A stretch of 64,000 bases of DNA from Tetmemena sp. SeJ-2015 (lineage: Eukaryota; Ciliophora; Spirotrichea; Sporadotrichida; Oxytrichidae). A program made the translations under genes and the position numbers. How positions within the stretch are numbered: position 1 is the stretch's first letter; each line of letters begins with the position of its first letter. The notes beneath the pieces were generated by a model, which saw only the letters and a list, made by a program, of their open reading frames with translations, searched no databases and was not told the DNA's origin. The DNA is taken from NCBI GenBank assembly GCA_027382625.1, contig JAJKFJ010020693.1:186001-250000 (forward strand). Reading direction: 5' to 3'. Positions 24,065 through 38,000 of the stretch are shown here, piece after piece.

Positions 24065-26736
24065 ATGGAAAGAACGCCTTCAAGCGACTCTCGCTACTCA
24101 CCTCACTCATCTTCGTCAGAACTGAGGCGCTTGGACACCTTGAGATGCAAAGATACAAAGAAGCGCCAAAAAAAAAGGAGCCCAGAAGAAGTCTATTAAG
24201 GAATACCGCACCAACAACAAGGGCGGAGAGTAAAATGTCGAGGAGCCGAGGATTCATCTAGATGCTGGGCATAACCTTGACTCTGAATCTCAACTAGCCC
24301 TCCACTAGCTTACAAGCAGCTTTACTAAGACTTTCAAGGAGATTTAGCATGCCTGGCAGCTCTAGGCCTTTCCACTAAACCAGTACTCTTCCGATGAGAT
24401 CTCCAATGCCATTAGGGTCTAGAGACAGAGCATTTCCCGCAAATTGAAAAAAGGCGCTAAGATCATTGATCCCCAAGAGAGCATTTTAAAGAAGCACTTT
24501 CGAAAGGATTATGCCAGACTCTGCTCTCGGCAATAATAGCCTGACCTAACCCAAGGCGACTATGAGAGAAGCATCTCCAATCGGGAAAGAAATTACGACG
24601 TGATAGATTGTGGCGAACTTTGTACTTGACCGCTATCAGGAGCTCCCTTATGATTTGCAGGGACTATTAACTACGGTGGTGGATGGGGCCCTCAGGCAAG
24701 ATCATGACGTCTATGCGAAGTGCTTGCAAGTTTTTAATGACTGACAGATGGAAGAGATCCTGGGCTTGTTCCGCAGCCATGATACTGCGCGGCTCCTAAA
24801 GAGGTTTTCTAGCATGAAGCCGATCTAGGTAATTGAAGCGCACTGCAGCGCTTGTAAGAAGCTATCAGATCTCGGCAAAGAGGGAAGTACACTAGCTATC
24901 ACCTTAGCGCCCGCCCTGAAGAAGGTAATTGACATATCAGACCTGCAGAAAGATTGCCTCACCGAGCTCATCACTATGCTCGACGCTCTAGCGCGCCACT
25001 AGGCAGACCAAGAGGAGCCAATGTCACTCGGGCATCTAGACCTTTTTCTCACACTCTCTCCTGAAAAATTTAAAGTCCACTCTAAGAGCGATGTCCTAAT
25101 GGAGAAACTAGGAGAGTATCTCATTCAGATAGGATTCACGGAGCCTGAGGTGGAAGCCATCCTCTACCAGCTCAGCAATTTTCTCTTTCCAGGGTTGCTC
25201 GAGTATCTGATTGAACTGACCCCTCACCTTCGAGAGGGAATTATCATAGTTCTCTCAAGAGTCCAGATCGCTCAAGACCCCAGGAAGCAAACCTCTGAGC
25301 TTGTTCAACTCTTCTCTCAGAGAGTCTGCATTCTCGAACTTCTCAAGTCCAAGCCAAGGATCAAGTTGCAGCTGGAGAGGTTAGTAGACTTCGTCTCAGC
25401 ATCTCAAAGCCTTGACAAGGACGACCTGGTAGAGATCATAAAGGCTGAAGAGTCAGAGTGGCTAAGGCAAGTAGATAGAATACTGAACGGCGACTTAAGG
25501 CGAACTGATGAGAAGATCTAGGAAGAGATTTTCAGAGATATCTTTGATCAAGCCACCAGAGGACTAAAGCCCGAGAGCGTTATTTCTATTGAGCACATGA
25601 CCAAGCTATCTAAGATAATGGAGATGGCTTGCTCTTCTTATAGTCATTCAAAATATCAGACGATAGTCGCAGCTGCAACGCTTAGCCACGTCGAGCTAGC
25701 TGTTCAGCTCCAAATGCCGACAGCTTCTGGCAAGACTTGGGTCATTGGTCTTATCGCCTCTTTCTGGATTGAGAAAGGCAAAAGAGTGGCTTGCATCGTT
25801 CTCGATGAAATACTGCAAAATTAAATGAGAAAATTCATGCAGCCACTGGGCATCAACTTCCAGGTCTATACCATAGGCGGCTACTTTGAAGTGAGGATGG
25901 ACCATGAAGTGCTCATAATAGACGAGTATGACGCGGTTGTCAGAACTCATCCTTGGCATCGCTATGAAGGCAAACTGTATGGCCTCTGGGATTTCGCTGA
26001 TTTGAAGACTTACCTACTTAGCGCGACTGGAGATATAGGCATTGAAAGAGTGCTGGGATAGGCCTTGATAAAACCTAGGCGACTCAGCTTTGTGAGTCAG
26101 TATGAGCTCCTTCAAGGACTCAAGCAAGATTTGGGTGGAGAAATCGAGATATGCAGTAATCAAAAGGTTCGGATGGACAGGATAGGGTGCTTCTTGAACA
26201 AAAGGCCGCAGCCCAGCCATTGATTTTGTTTGCAGACGAAAATGATCACGACAAGATCAGGAGGCTAGCTGAGGACATGGATGGAGTAAAAGTTGTCACA
26301 GGAATATCCGCAGACAACTTGGAGCTGATCTCAACGTGGGACTCAGGCATCCTCCTGCTCTCTGAGCGAGAATGCTATGGCTACAACTGCAAATTTAGAC
26401 GAGACGCCTTGGTAATCATCGCCTGTGCCATCTCCTCTGAGGCGACTTATCACTAGATGAGGGGGCGCAGTTCCGAAATATGAATGCCTAGCATCCATTT
26501 ATCTTCCCATTTCATCCTTGACCAAGGCATAGGTGCTCAGAGGCCTTAGCAGTCTCTCAACTGCAGTGACGAGCGATTTAGAGAGGCTGATGTAGCTTAT
26601 TTATCGACGAAGGAAGCAGAAGGTGCTGATTGAAGCAGTGGCAGCAGCTCAGGAGGCTGGCCAGATATTGATCAGCGTTAATGATCTCAAGATGGAGATG
26701 GAAAGTGAAGCTTTCAAAAAGATGGTGAGAGTTTGA
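24065..26736 (+). CDS. SF2 helicase-like P-loop ATPase carried by the mobile element, frame-damaged
   Basis: Begins MERTPSSDSRYSPHSSSSEL. A long helical N-terminal region follows (QYSSDEISNAIRVQRQ; LPYDLQGLLTTVVDGALRQD; a stretch from 25,021 rich in Leu/Glu). The ATPase has motif I QMPTASGKTWVIGLIASF near 25,716, a DEAD-like motif II VLIIDEYDAVV near 25,913, motif III TYLLSATGD near 26,010, a second RecA-like lobe (PLILFADENDHDKIRRLAED) and motif VI-like YHQMRGRSSE near 26,450. The C-terminal helices end EMESEAFKKMVRV at TGA 26,734-26,736. Breaks: frameshifts near 24,240, 24,610, 26,165 and 26,480, and an in-frame TGA at 24,742. It is a decayed gene or an error-bearing assembly. The general SF2 helicase/translocase fold is clear, the family and substrate are not. 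Confidence 0.75.
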
Positions 26737-26961
26737 AGGTTTGAGATAAGATAGTCACACCTAAGAGTAAAGAGAAAGTGATCAAACAAAGAAAAGATGT
26801 ATTTTGATAATTAATCATTCTTAAAAATTTCTGGAAAATTTACTAAATAACGATAGCTTGTTTCTCCTCTCAATTTAATTCAAATTTTAGATTTCCCTAT
26901 CTAATCATTAAGTTAGAATTAATGCTGAGTAAATTATAATTTGTAAAAGATTTTATCAGAA

Positions 26962-27935
26962 ATGAGAACCAATTTTCTATTTTCTTAATCCGCTCAAAGC
27001 CCTCAGAAACTTTTTGGCTCTGCTCTCCTCCTTGCTGGCTAGGTCGCTCTAGCCTCAGCCTGTAGCTACTCAGAGACCTACAATTACTACTATTACGATT
27101 ACCTATCAGCAAAACACCCTAAAAACTTATTATAAAAAATATATACATTTTAAAAACATACAATAAAAATTTAGAACTGAGTACAACAAGGATGTGTGTA
27201 ATGGAGTCTATTGCACAAACGATTCTTATTGTTCACAATAAAATTTACTATCAAAAATATATCTATATCATTATTTATTGCGAGAGTTCAAACTGTAGTG
27301 GAGACATAGAAATATAATAATTTTGTAAAATATTTAGGAGGAATTTGTTCCAATTATTGGCAATGGTGGAAGATTTTCCTTATCGTAGCCTGCTCTTCTA
27401 TTCTACTAACAGTTATCATCACCTGCCTAATCATAGCTAGCAAGAGAAAACGCCAGCGCCAAAACTTATTCAAACTCTAGCACCAACAGCATAAGCATCA
27501 CGAGCATGCTCAAGAAGCTTATAATTTGAATTTTAAATTTAGAAATATCGATTATTTTAAATGAGCTCACTCACTTCCTAATGCAATTCATCAGAAGATG
27601 GCCTTGAACGGTGGAAATGCAGATCTCTCTCAGGAGAATCTCCTCGGTCGACCTGCCACTGGCTAATTCTATTATCAATAGCCCTATGGAGGATAAAGCA
27701 GTGTCTAGAATCCAGTTTACTATGGATAATAGTACTGAGCAAGTTGACTTTTATTATTGTAATTTTTATATACCCAGTCCCCATCATGGTGGAGCAATAT
27801 GATATTAATGGGCAGCAGAAGCAGCCTAAACCCTATAAGGAAGTCAATCCTTAACCAGGTGACTTCTATAATCCACCTTAAACTCCTAAAGACTTTAACT
27901 ATAAAAAATTGGACTATTCCTACAGAGATATATGA
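26962..27935 (+). CDS. Small Cys/Tyr-rich single-pass membrane protein, array copy 4
   Basis: Starts MRTNFLFSQSAQSPQKLF with the same signal peptide (GSALLLAGQVALASA) and CSYSETYNYYYYDYL. The Cys loop KDVCNGVYCTNDSYC / ESSNCSGD is restored across an IES. The membrane helix (WWKIFLIVACSSILLTVIIT) leads into CLIIASKRKRQRQ and a His-rich stretch (HQQHKHHEHAQEA) like copy 3. The Pro/Gln/Tyr tail (NPQPGDFYNPPQTPKDFNY) ends at TGA 27933-27935, a terminus different from the RFM/KFM ends of copies 2 and 3. The gene lies just beyond the right edge of the mobile element and keeps its upstream motif, so the insertion did not cut it. Confidence 0.7.
27232..27280 (+). other. IES, 49 bp, pointer TATTG (array copy 4)
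   Basis: TATTG at 27227-27231 and 27276-27280, the same position as the TATTGC IESs of copies 2 and 3. The left copy has T where the others have C, so the pointer is one base shorter. Confidence 0.8.
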
Positions 27936-29080
27936 GAAAGCAGAGCTTAAAAATTTATCTTTAAATTTGTATAGTCATAGGTATAAAGTAGTAGTTCTGA
28001 TTAATATTGATCATAGTTTGTTGAAGAAATCACTTGGACTTATTATAAGTACTATTTGGCATAATATACTGAAGAATTTTTTGATTTAGAGAATTAATTT
28101 AGAAATGTAACTAAAAGACATGGAAAACAAGAGACAGTATTATATATTTTTTCTAGTCTATTTATTCAGAATGCACTTAGTATAGTAGATGAAGCTGTTT
28201 TTATCTGTTTAATTTGTGAATGAAGTAGTTTAAAGGTTCAAGTAGAAATGGTTTTGAAATCGAGAGTAGCAAGTAGAAAACTAAATAATAGTGTGAGTTA
28301 GAATAAATATAAAAAAAAAATAAATCAAAGAAAAGAATTAAGCTTAATTATCTCTCATTTTTTTCATATTTTTTCATTATTTATTTTAATTTATGTCGCA
28401 TTATGATAATTGGGGATTACTTATGTCAAATTCTATGCTTATACGTGAAAGGATGAAATTTTGCACCATAATTATCTTGAGAATTTAACCGTTTAGGTTA
28501 GAGAATGCGAGTACTAATAGGATGCTCTGCCCATTGTAGCTTTTAATATATGTTTTATTAAGTAATTCCAATTACTAATTGACTTTATCATCTATTAAAT
28601 TCTTACCTATAATTAAACTACTCTCGTTTATAATATAAGTTAATCAAAGAAACCATTCTGAATATATATCTTACTTTCATCAATCCTTCAACAAAAAGAT
28701 TTTGAAAGGAGAATTTATTTGCCTGAAAATAAAAAGTTAAATAACAGAGTTGAACTTCAATTTAAAAAATTTATGATTCATCTTATTTTGTATTGCCAAT
28801 TGAATAAGGATCTTTCTCAGAGATGAATCAGTTATTTAATTTGCCAGTATTTGAGCTCCACTATTCGTTCTGAATAATTGTTGCTTTTATTTAATCGTCA
28901 TAAATAATAAAGATGTGTTTACTCATTCTCTTCTAAATCATGTTTACTAAATGATTATGGTAAATGAGTAGAATAAAAATCTTTTCAGAACTATTAAAAT
29001 TTTGAAAGATTTTAAATGAAATCAATTTCAAAAAATTCTATTTCGCACTAAAGCAAAAATAGATAATAAGGCAAACTATT
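27936..29080. other. AT-rich intergenic stretch
   Basis: No coding frame with coherent composition was found on either strand between array copy 4 and the stop of the large minus-strand gene. Pyrimidine-rich motifs such as CTTTCATCAATC recur here (about 28,675) and downstream of copy 3 (about 20,337), so part of it is probably duplicated array spacer. Confidence 0.5.
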
Positions 29081-32000
29081 TCAGAACTCGTCTGATTAAG
29101 TAAGAAAATCATTCTTCTTCGAGCTTTCCTTGTTCTACTTGATAATATTACTTTAGGGTGCCTGCTTAGGCTTAGCTTGATTCCTGTTATTTCCCTGACC
29201 TGCATCCTATTTGTCAGCTTTCTTTTTGACTATGTATACTCTATTCTGCTAGAAATCAGCATCAGAAGACGAGTCATCGTTTTGGAGATTGCTCTAGTTT
29301 TAAAGGAACATGCCTCTTATATTCTACTTGTAAGGTTTAGACGTCAAGAGCTCCACTCTGTTGGAAGATTTCTGGTATTTCAAGTCCTCATCAGAGTTTT
29401 AGTTTGATTTAAACTCTGTATGCTCATCTGGCTGGTAAATTTTCTTCTTCTTGCCTTTCTAATAAGAATAAACAAGATAATTTGTTCTTAGCTCCCTTCT
29501 TCTTTTTGGTTTTCTTCTTTTTAGAGGCATGATTTATTTATTCCTGACTAATATCGAGGTCATTATTTGCAAATCTATCATTAAGCGGTATATTTGTAAA
29601 GTTGTTTTTCTTATCTAGCTGCTGCTCTCTGTTCTAGCTACCGTCATTTCTCTTTTTATACTTTTGAACTGCCTTGTCATCCTCTCGTTAATCGTACGAA
29701 TATTTATCTAGCCTGCTCTTTTGCTTGGCCTTAGAAATTTAAATAAGCTATTTATCTTCTGTGGAAGGTCAGAAGATTAGTGACCATTGACCTTCGACTT
29801 ATTATCATGAGGCTCTTCATTGCTTTTTTAACCTAAAATTCCATAAATAGTAAATATTTTTGCTACTAACACTCCTCAGGTGAGCAGATTTTTGGTTGAG
29901 AGTCTGGGGATCCTTTCCTGATTTAGCCTAAATAAGAGAGCTGCTTCGATTCTTTCCAGTTTTGTCAGTTGAGGGCGTTTGACTGCTGCCAGAGACGGTC
30001 TTTAAATCTTTGGTGCGCCTTTTCTCATTTGGCTCTGAACTCAGTCCATAAACTTGTGACTTATTACTCATATCGTTATTGTTCGAAACTGAATCATCGT
30101 CATCAGCAAACATCTTATCATATGATTAGGAGATGTAGAATTTGAAATTTTATTTAGATCATGGATCTTGCCATCTTTGAAATTTGACTTTGGGTTAATG
30201 GGTATATGGCTCTCGTCTAATATCTCAGATTAAAAAAGCTATAGCAAAAATTGAATGAGGATTTTTCATGTTACCTATCTTCTTTCAATTTGTATTGAGA
30301 GGTCTCCCTATTTTGCGAAGACTTCTTATTGAATGAGCCTCTCATATTAGTTTGACTTTGATCTGAGTTTGCTACATTTACTGAATTGGCCTTTGTGAAT
30401 TGAGTGGTGTTCCCTGACATTCCAATAGCATCTTAGTCCACAGGCTTCAAGTCGTATTCATCAATCTTCTTGCAAATACACTTCCTAAGAATAGCTGCTA
30501 TCCTCTTAGTCCATTTCCACTTGAAGGTATTGATAGCTACGAAAGACCAAAGTACAAGGAACCAAGCGTTCACAGAAAAGACAATCAGGATAATCACGTA
30601 TTTGAAAACTTCAGAGACGTCTGCCTTCACGAAATATAGTCCAGCGTAAAAAGTGACTATCGAGGCAATCTGCTCTCTTTGCTCTATCCAGTTGAAGACG
30701 GAATCTCATAGGGCTGGATATTTTCCTGCAGTTTAAAAACTATCACGAGCATCAGCATGGCATAGATGGCCTTGATGTAATCAGGATAGAGAGACAAGAA
30801 GACGTTGATAGAGACTATAGAGATCTTTCTGAAAATGTTAACTATCTCCCAGTAGAAGTGCTTTCTCTTGAGTCCTTGATAGAGCATACAATATTTAGAG
30901 AAGAAGATCTCATCATTTAACTTATCCTTGTTGCAAAACATGAGGAAGAAAGCGAGGACTGGCATGCCGATCACCCACACAAAAAGCATGGGGAGTCCCA
31001 CAATCATGAACCAGCGAGTGTGAGTAGAGTTCCAGCATCTAATCTCCAAGTCTGCAAGTAGCCACTGTTCACCTGGCTCGATCTCATAGCAATTCATCAT
31101 TGAGAAGGCATTTGAAGTAAGGGTGGTATGAGAGAGGAAGATAACCACGATTATAGAGACCAGAACGTTCCTAATGAAGGATTGCTTATCAATCTTCTTT
31201 ATAAAGAGTATGCACCCCAGAGCTGACGATCAGAATCGAGTGCAAAGACTGGCAGTAAGAGTAAGATCAAAGGCTTTTATGAAAGAATGTGGGTGTAGAG
31301 TTTGTTGCGCTATGCGCTCCTGAGTTAAAAAAAATAAGCTCTAGAAGAAGCAATCAATAAAATAACAGCCAGCATTTCTGAATTATTCAAGAAAAATATT
31401 TCATGCTAATCTATAGTGTGTGATTAAATTAAATTTTTAGCAATCAAGTGAGAATGCAGAATCTGTAGATTAAGCAAGGACAGAAATTGAGTCGTAGAGA
31501 TTTTTGAGAGACTATGGCCATCCAAGATTGAAACTAGCTGCATAGGACATGACTTGTAGGTAATTTGTGAACATCCTAGTTAGTACTGCAAGGTAGTTAG
31601 TTCCCTTTCTCTTCAGATTGAGACTATAAGGTGTAACTTGAATTGGACTTACTAAATTAAAACTGCTAGTGCTGCAATCAAAAGCAAGGCAATTCCAACT
31701 AATCTCAGGAATATATAAATTCATCAAAGATTAAAGATGACAAAATGAAAGTTATTTATAGTTTTATTTAAAAGGACGTTGAGTGTCTGATTCGATGCAC
31801 ACTTGAGGCATTCTAAAAATGTTATTAGTCTAGTAATCTCTCTTACCATGTTTGTTAGTTCTCGTGTACATAGTTCCATCGTACACAACGCAAGCATGGC
31901 ACAGATTTCCTCCATATCCGCCATCGCACTTAGTAGGCCACAGTACTTCTTCTCCATCAGTCCAGGAGGTTCCACCCAAGCAAGCTGGAGAGAAGAGGCA

Positions 32001-35000
32001 CTCGTGAATCATGCTTGACTAGAAATTGGCTCTCCAATACCCTTGGTCCACATTTCAATTAGGAAAAAAGATTGACTAAAGAAAATGAGATTTATGATGT
32101 CACCGCCTGGACATTAAGCATTACTAGGGCAGTTGATGCAAATCACTGCATTTTCATCGAGTGAGTATTTTCCAATGGGGCATTAAACACACTTAGAAGT
32201 CTATAAGGCCTCGCCAACTATGCAGTCTCGAAAATCCACTTAGAAAGTCAAATCTAAAGTTAGATTAGCTGATAAGATGAACTCTTACTATTCAATGAGC
32301 CTGAATTAATTATTCCATAGGCAGAACTAATCATAGCGCTATCGTAAGACTAGATCCCAACTTTTATAGTCTCTCCCTCTCTTCCAGGATAAGAGAGCAA
32401 AGTCACGGAGTCGAATATTGCTTTCCCCATGGTGACTGTGAGAGTACTTGCTCCTTGAATTTGTGTGCTTATAGCATTCAGACTTGTAAGCTCAACTTTA
32501 CTAAAGTGTAAGTTAAAAATGATGGCTTGGTTTACGTTTCATTATCGATAACAAAAAGTTTAAAGAGTAGTAAGTATACTTATAATTATATTGATGTTGA
32601 TGAGGTTATCATAGTAGTCTCTGACTTCCACTGCATGGGGTTGACTATAGTTTAGCCACTCACCTATTTGGCAATATTGTCACTTAAAAATAGTTTTTAA
32701 TAAACTTGTGATAACCAACTTGAAAGGGAAGGCTGAAATATTAGCTCCATATGGTGCTTGGTTATCTTGAAAAATGATTGAACTCAAGTCTAAGGTGGGT
32801 GCAAAGAAGTTATAGTGAATCGCTCCTCCCTTCTAGATCCCAACGTTCTAAATGAATGAGGATTAACTCACACTATATGCACAGCTCTAATCTGTATCGC
32901 AGTATAAATACAGTGCTCCTCCCATTACTATAAAAATTTAATGAGAATAGTAAAAGTCTTATAGAAAATCTAAGCAAAATTAATTGATAATGCTTGATTG
33001 TTTGTGAAGGTGGAGCCAGTAACCTAGATAGAGGGGCAATTCACAGTTTAAATAGCTCCACCGTTATCAGTAGAAAAGAAGTTTGAAATGGATGAGTTAG
33101 CAAAAATCAAAGAAGTTGTACTCAATAGCATGAAAGATCATAAATCACTTAAATCATAAATTATTTGATCTGACATAGTTGACTGATGTATAATCGATAG
33201 TGGTGAGATCAAATGGATCGGAGGTTGTGTCTCTTACAAAGTTAGAGTTCTAACTCGTAATTGTGGAGTCTTATTAAAAGTTAAGATAAAACAAAATCTG
33301 AAGCTGAGATATAGGTTTAGTTAATGTAAGTTATTTGCAGCTGACTCATATTAAGTGTACTGAAACTTAGATGCAGGAGAGAGTCAGTGCTCAGCAGAAT
33401 CTATGAAATGGATACGTTCTAGAAAGAAGCTGAACTATTAAAAAAACTTATCTACTAAACTATCCGTGAGTTGGAAGGGTTGCTGAACTGCGCTTGCCAC
33501 ATTTGCTTAAGTGATGACAGAGTTTTTAATAGTGATTGAGGAACTCAGCAGAAAGAAAAAGGGGCTGGTTGTGTTTTGTAACTGAAGATTATCTATGACG
33601 AATTTTGAATTTAAAAGCGCACTCATTAAGTAGTTGTCTTGACCGCCATATCCTGAATCAAAAGTCGTGTTATCGAAAAAAAAACAAGCAAACAAATGAA
33701 TTAAAAATCAGCAATAATTTAATACAAGAATAACTATTTGGAAGCCGCTAATAGTAAAAGTTGTGGTGGTCATTTGTATCAAGTTTTAAGTGGCTGAGAC
33801 ATATGGGTGGATTAGTGACAGATTGAATCCAATTATAATAAATAATATATATTTGGAGTGTATTAATTATCTAGGCATCAAAGCTGGATAAAATTAATAG
33901 AGATAAGACGTTGCTCTGGCTGTCGATAGTGACATTTTGAAACCTAATGTTTGAGTTGATTGTATTCAGAGAGTAGATGAGCCCTAGATTGACTGAGTTT
34001 TGAATGGAATCTCTAATCTAAATAAGATAGTTAAGGAAGTCGGTCTGTAGATGCGCTAACATAGGAACTTAGTTTTGAGGCAACATGGAAGTTACATTTA
34101 CTAAGTCTGAGATATAAATAAGACAGTTTACAAATGAACAATATTGATTAAATTTTAGATTAGGACTAGCTTGCTCTGGTATATGTAAGTGTTTTGAAAT
34201 AGATTAAAAGAGGTAGGACTACTCATCGCTATGAGCAGACTGGAGTAAAGTGACTTGCTCGACTTGATCGTGCTCTATCTGAACTAGATATAACCATTAT
34301 TGCTTGAGTATACTACTCCACCCTTTATCCCAAAATTGTTAAAAATAGTGCAGTTGAAGCAATCAATCATGCTTCCGAACTGAGTATAGAATACCCCACC
34401 CACTGAAGCTGAGTTGTTGATAAAAGTGCAGTTCTAGAAATAGTTTTTCGTGTTTTGATAGTCAGCCATTATCACCGAACCTCTTGATATTGAGTAGTTC
34501 TCAAGGAAATAAGAGTAAAAAGTCAAAAAATATGAAGAAGTTTAATAAGAGTTTGAGATATAGGATGCGCAATTAGAATTTACCACGATCAAGGCCTTTG
34601 AGTAAGGGACGTTCTGAATGAAGGTACAGTTGTCAATTAGGAGCTGAGTAGGCACTGATGTTAGGGCTACATTTCCAGAGGTCAAGTCAAACATAGCTCC
34701 AAAGTTCCTATAGAACCTCGTATTTATGACCTTCAATGGATTCTACATATTCTACTACAAAGAAACGAGATCAAATTGACTAACAATAAATTTTAAGTGC
34801 TTATTAGCTATATGGAAAGGATTATGTCTATTATTTGATTGATAGATCGCCATACATAGTGAAGTTGTTGAAGATGAAAGTGGATTCTCTATTGAGAGCT
34901 CAAGTTAAGAATTTTAGAGCAAAAACCCAGAGAATTGAATTAGAGAAATCTCAGCGTCAAAAGTGTTATTCTGGATTGTCAGGTTATTAAACTTCAAAGA

Positions 35001-38000
35001 GCCCACCAAATTATCCAGTGTTGAGTCAGCATTTATGAGTTGAAAGAAGTTAGTGGACATGTTGAACACGTTAACATTCTGGATGACTGAATTAGGCACA
35101 TCTGGGGTGATTTTCAAATCTATGATGTTCACTGCAAAGCCGTTAGAAGTCTTCGGAGCTTGAAAGGAAAAATTCCTGAAGTTGACATCTGTGAAGTTGA
35201 GTTGAGATACTTGCTTGATGTTTATAATGTGCCAGAGGGGCAGCATCTTAAACCCAGTGAAGGTTGTATTAACTATCTTTAAACTCTTAAGGGCAACAGC
35301 CACGTTTATACCATAGTGGAGTTGGATGTTCCAGTCCTGAAACCTGCAGTTTTCAAAAACTATCTCTCCAACATTTTCAGCCACATCCAAAAGTATCACT
35401 GAGTAGGCGTTGTAGTCCAGGCCAGCTGAAGAAATTGATTAGGAAGGATTTAAATTGCTTACTGTATGCATTTACAATGGTCATATTTCTGAAGTAAGCC
35501 TAAGTCACGCTTCCTAGGTACAGGAAGTGCCTCAGTCTATACAAAAAACAAGCAAACTATTTTTAAGAATTATTGTAGAGGTTATCAACATAGTTATTGA
35601 AGAGGTAGACTGGTGTGGGCGATTGGATATTCACTGCAAGTGTGCTGATAGTAGTTTAGTAGAAATAGTTGCCACTATACTCTATGTATGCCGCAGGATT
35701 GTAGTTTTGAAGTATCATTTAATCAAAATTTAGTTAAATATCTTTAAAAATGTGGCCACATAATTTATTTGGCGCAAAGTTTTTATCATTAAATAGGATT
35801 GCTTTTTTTAAAGTTACAAATGTTAAATGTCTCTGCTTAAAGGAATATATGCTATCCTTAATATTTTTCTAATTACAAACTAGAGTAAGTAAAAGCACAC
35901 TTGTAATTATCATTTCTTATTTGTAGAGTTTTAAAATATCTTTAAGAAAGAAAAAGGTTTTTTATTAAAAATTATCAATAGCAAGAAATAATTGTTGGCT
36001 ATAATGAGAATGATCGATATGGATTTGTATCTTACTTGACATTTTGATGAAGGTGTTATTGGCAATGACCACTCTGAACTTCATATGCGTGTGTACTTCC
36101 TTGATGGCCAGGTCGATCCTTCCATCAGATCTACCAGTAGTCATGTCCCAGTAGTTATTGACCAGCACGAAGTGGATGTTTGTAATGTTTCCAATAAGCA
36201 CATCGCACTCGTTGTACTAAGTTGCGAAATATTTAATATGAGCAGAAATTAAATGAGAGTAGCCTTGCTCTACGATATTTATAAAACTAAGATAATTAAT
36301 CATCATTCATGTAATTTATGAGTTTGTTGCCTTCGATAGTAACGTTTGAAAAGCCCTTGATAAATTATAATAAATTGAACTTGTAGTAGAATAAGTGGTA
36401 GGAGATGGCTATCGTTGAAGACTAGTTGAAGGTGTTGTTGATTATCAGAAACTTGGTCCTTGAATAATCGAAATCAGATAAACATCCCGGCCTCACAGTC
36501 AGTATGTAGTTGGTCTGAGTCAGATTGAAAACGTTGCTCTTCATCAGCACTGAGACTGGGTAGGTGATGTCCGCAAAGATGCCTTGCAAGTTCATCATAG
36601 AGTTAGTGAGGGTCAGACTCTAGCCAGCTGAGTCATCCATGTTTAAAAAGATTTAGCTCACGTCGAAAGTTATCATGTCCACGCGGATGTCAAAGCTGTC
36701 TATCTTCACAGAGCTCTGTAATATTTTAAATAATGTAAATGTCATTGATATGATTTAGAATTATATATTAAGAATTGATTTATTGATTGAATTAAGCTCC
36801 TGATAAATAAAAGATAGCAGTCATTTGGTAGTCATAGATCAGACTCATTAAAATAATTTAAAGAGTTAGGTCTCATTTACATACGACATCAGGCCCTTCT
36901 CAATTTTTTCAGTGAAGTTAACAAAAATATTATTTATTTCAAAGAATTTGATAAAGAGAACTTATAAAATAAACTGATCAAGTATCTTATTACATCTAAT
37001 TTAATATATATCAATCTTCTTTATTTTACAATTTAAGTTGTAGGTGTAGCTTGCATCGTTCAATTTATATTTTAAATTTGAAGTATAGGGATGGTTGGTT
37101 ACTCCTCATGTTAAATAAAACATATGTTTGGAAACTCTCGGTCTGTCACGTTGAGCTTCACCACTGTTGCAGATCCAGAGTTCTCCGTAATGTAGCTCAT
37201 GATGTTTACTTTCTTGTCCATCACGACTTTTATTAATTTATAATTGCATTTGTATGACTATAGGCTCGTATTTGTAGTTCATGGGGTATCTAATTGAGTC
37301 AGAGGGTGCGAAATAAATGTCTATTTCCGCTCCTGGGTAGTCATCATACAGGTTGAAAATTAATTAAAATTAATTTAATGTTAAATTTAAATTTCCACGA
37401 AGAACTTAGTGAGTTTCCTATAGGGGTATTCCTTGGTGCCCAAAGAGGCCTTTTTATTCTAGGAGCCATCGATGTAGAACACTTTATCTAATCAAGGATT
37501 TAATTAAATAAATGGCAGCTTTCTTTTAGGGACTAAGCGTGTGATGCTTACTTACCGCGACAGAATAAATAAATAAGTGAAAATATAAAGAGAAATAGAG
37601 GGTGTCGTTATTTGTCCATGGATGATTATAGTAAATACCCTACATTTGAGTAGATGAGCACTGACTCACGCAAGTTAAAGTAGTGAGGTCTAAATATTTA
37701 GCTGGAGTTGAGGGACAGGAAAGTGGGGCAGTGCCGTTTAAGCAAAGACCCGGGTAGTTTGGGCATTCTAAAGGGATTAAAATTAAATACAACTCCAAAA
37801 TAATTCTGAAATGTAAATTTATCCAAGAAGTTAAGCACTTTGAATTTGGAAAGTAGAGCTGGATGTGTTGTTCTGAACAATTGAGAGAATCTCATTCACT
37901 TACTTAAGCACTATGTACTCACAGCATCGTAAACCTCTAATGAATCTAGTATTTTAAGATGCTTTTTAAATAAGTTAAGTTTAATAATTGGCAGTGTCGC

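Larger units (their letters stand above)
20460..26890. mobile_element. Roughly 6.4-kb DNA transposon inserted in the membrane-protein array
   Basis: Array copies 3 and 4 should be a few hundred bp apart, like copies 2 and 3. Here they are separated by about 6.8 kb carrying three foreign genes: a D34E transposase (plus), an unknown 256-residue gene (minus) and an SF2-helicase-like gene (plus). The sequence just upstream of copy 4 (from about 26,930) again resembles that upstream of copy 3, so the insert lies between about 20.4 and 26.9 kb. Base composition is visibly richer in G+C than the flanks. No convincing terminal inverted repeats or target duplication could be read, so the limits are approximate. 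The gene plan recalls hypotrich TBE elements (transposase plus accessory genes), but no C4A4 telomere-like termini were seen. Confidence 0.7.

Noticed and set aside
25696..25959. Minus-strand open frame opposite the helicase ATPase core
   Set aside because: It is the shadow of the plus-strand frame that carries the Walker A and B motifs.
20460..26890. Assignment of the element to the TBE family
   Set aside because: No telomere-like C4A4 inverted termini were seen and the third gene is helicase-like; only the transposase type and general plan agree.
32000..36000. Short plus-strand frames opposite the large surface-protein gene
   Set aside because: They have no coherent composition, while the minus strand shows continuous N/T/I-rich repeat blocks.
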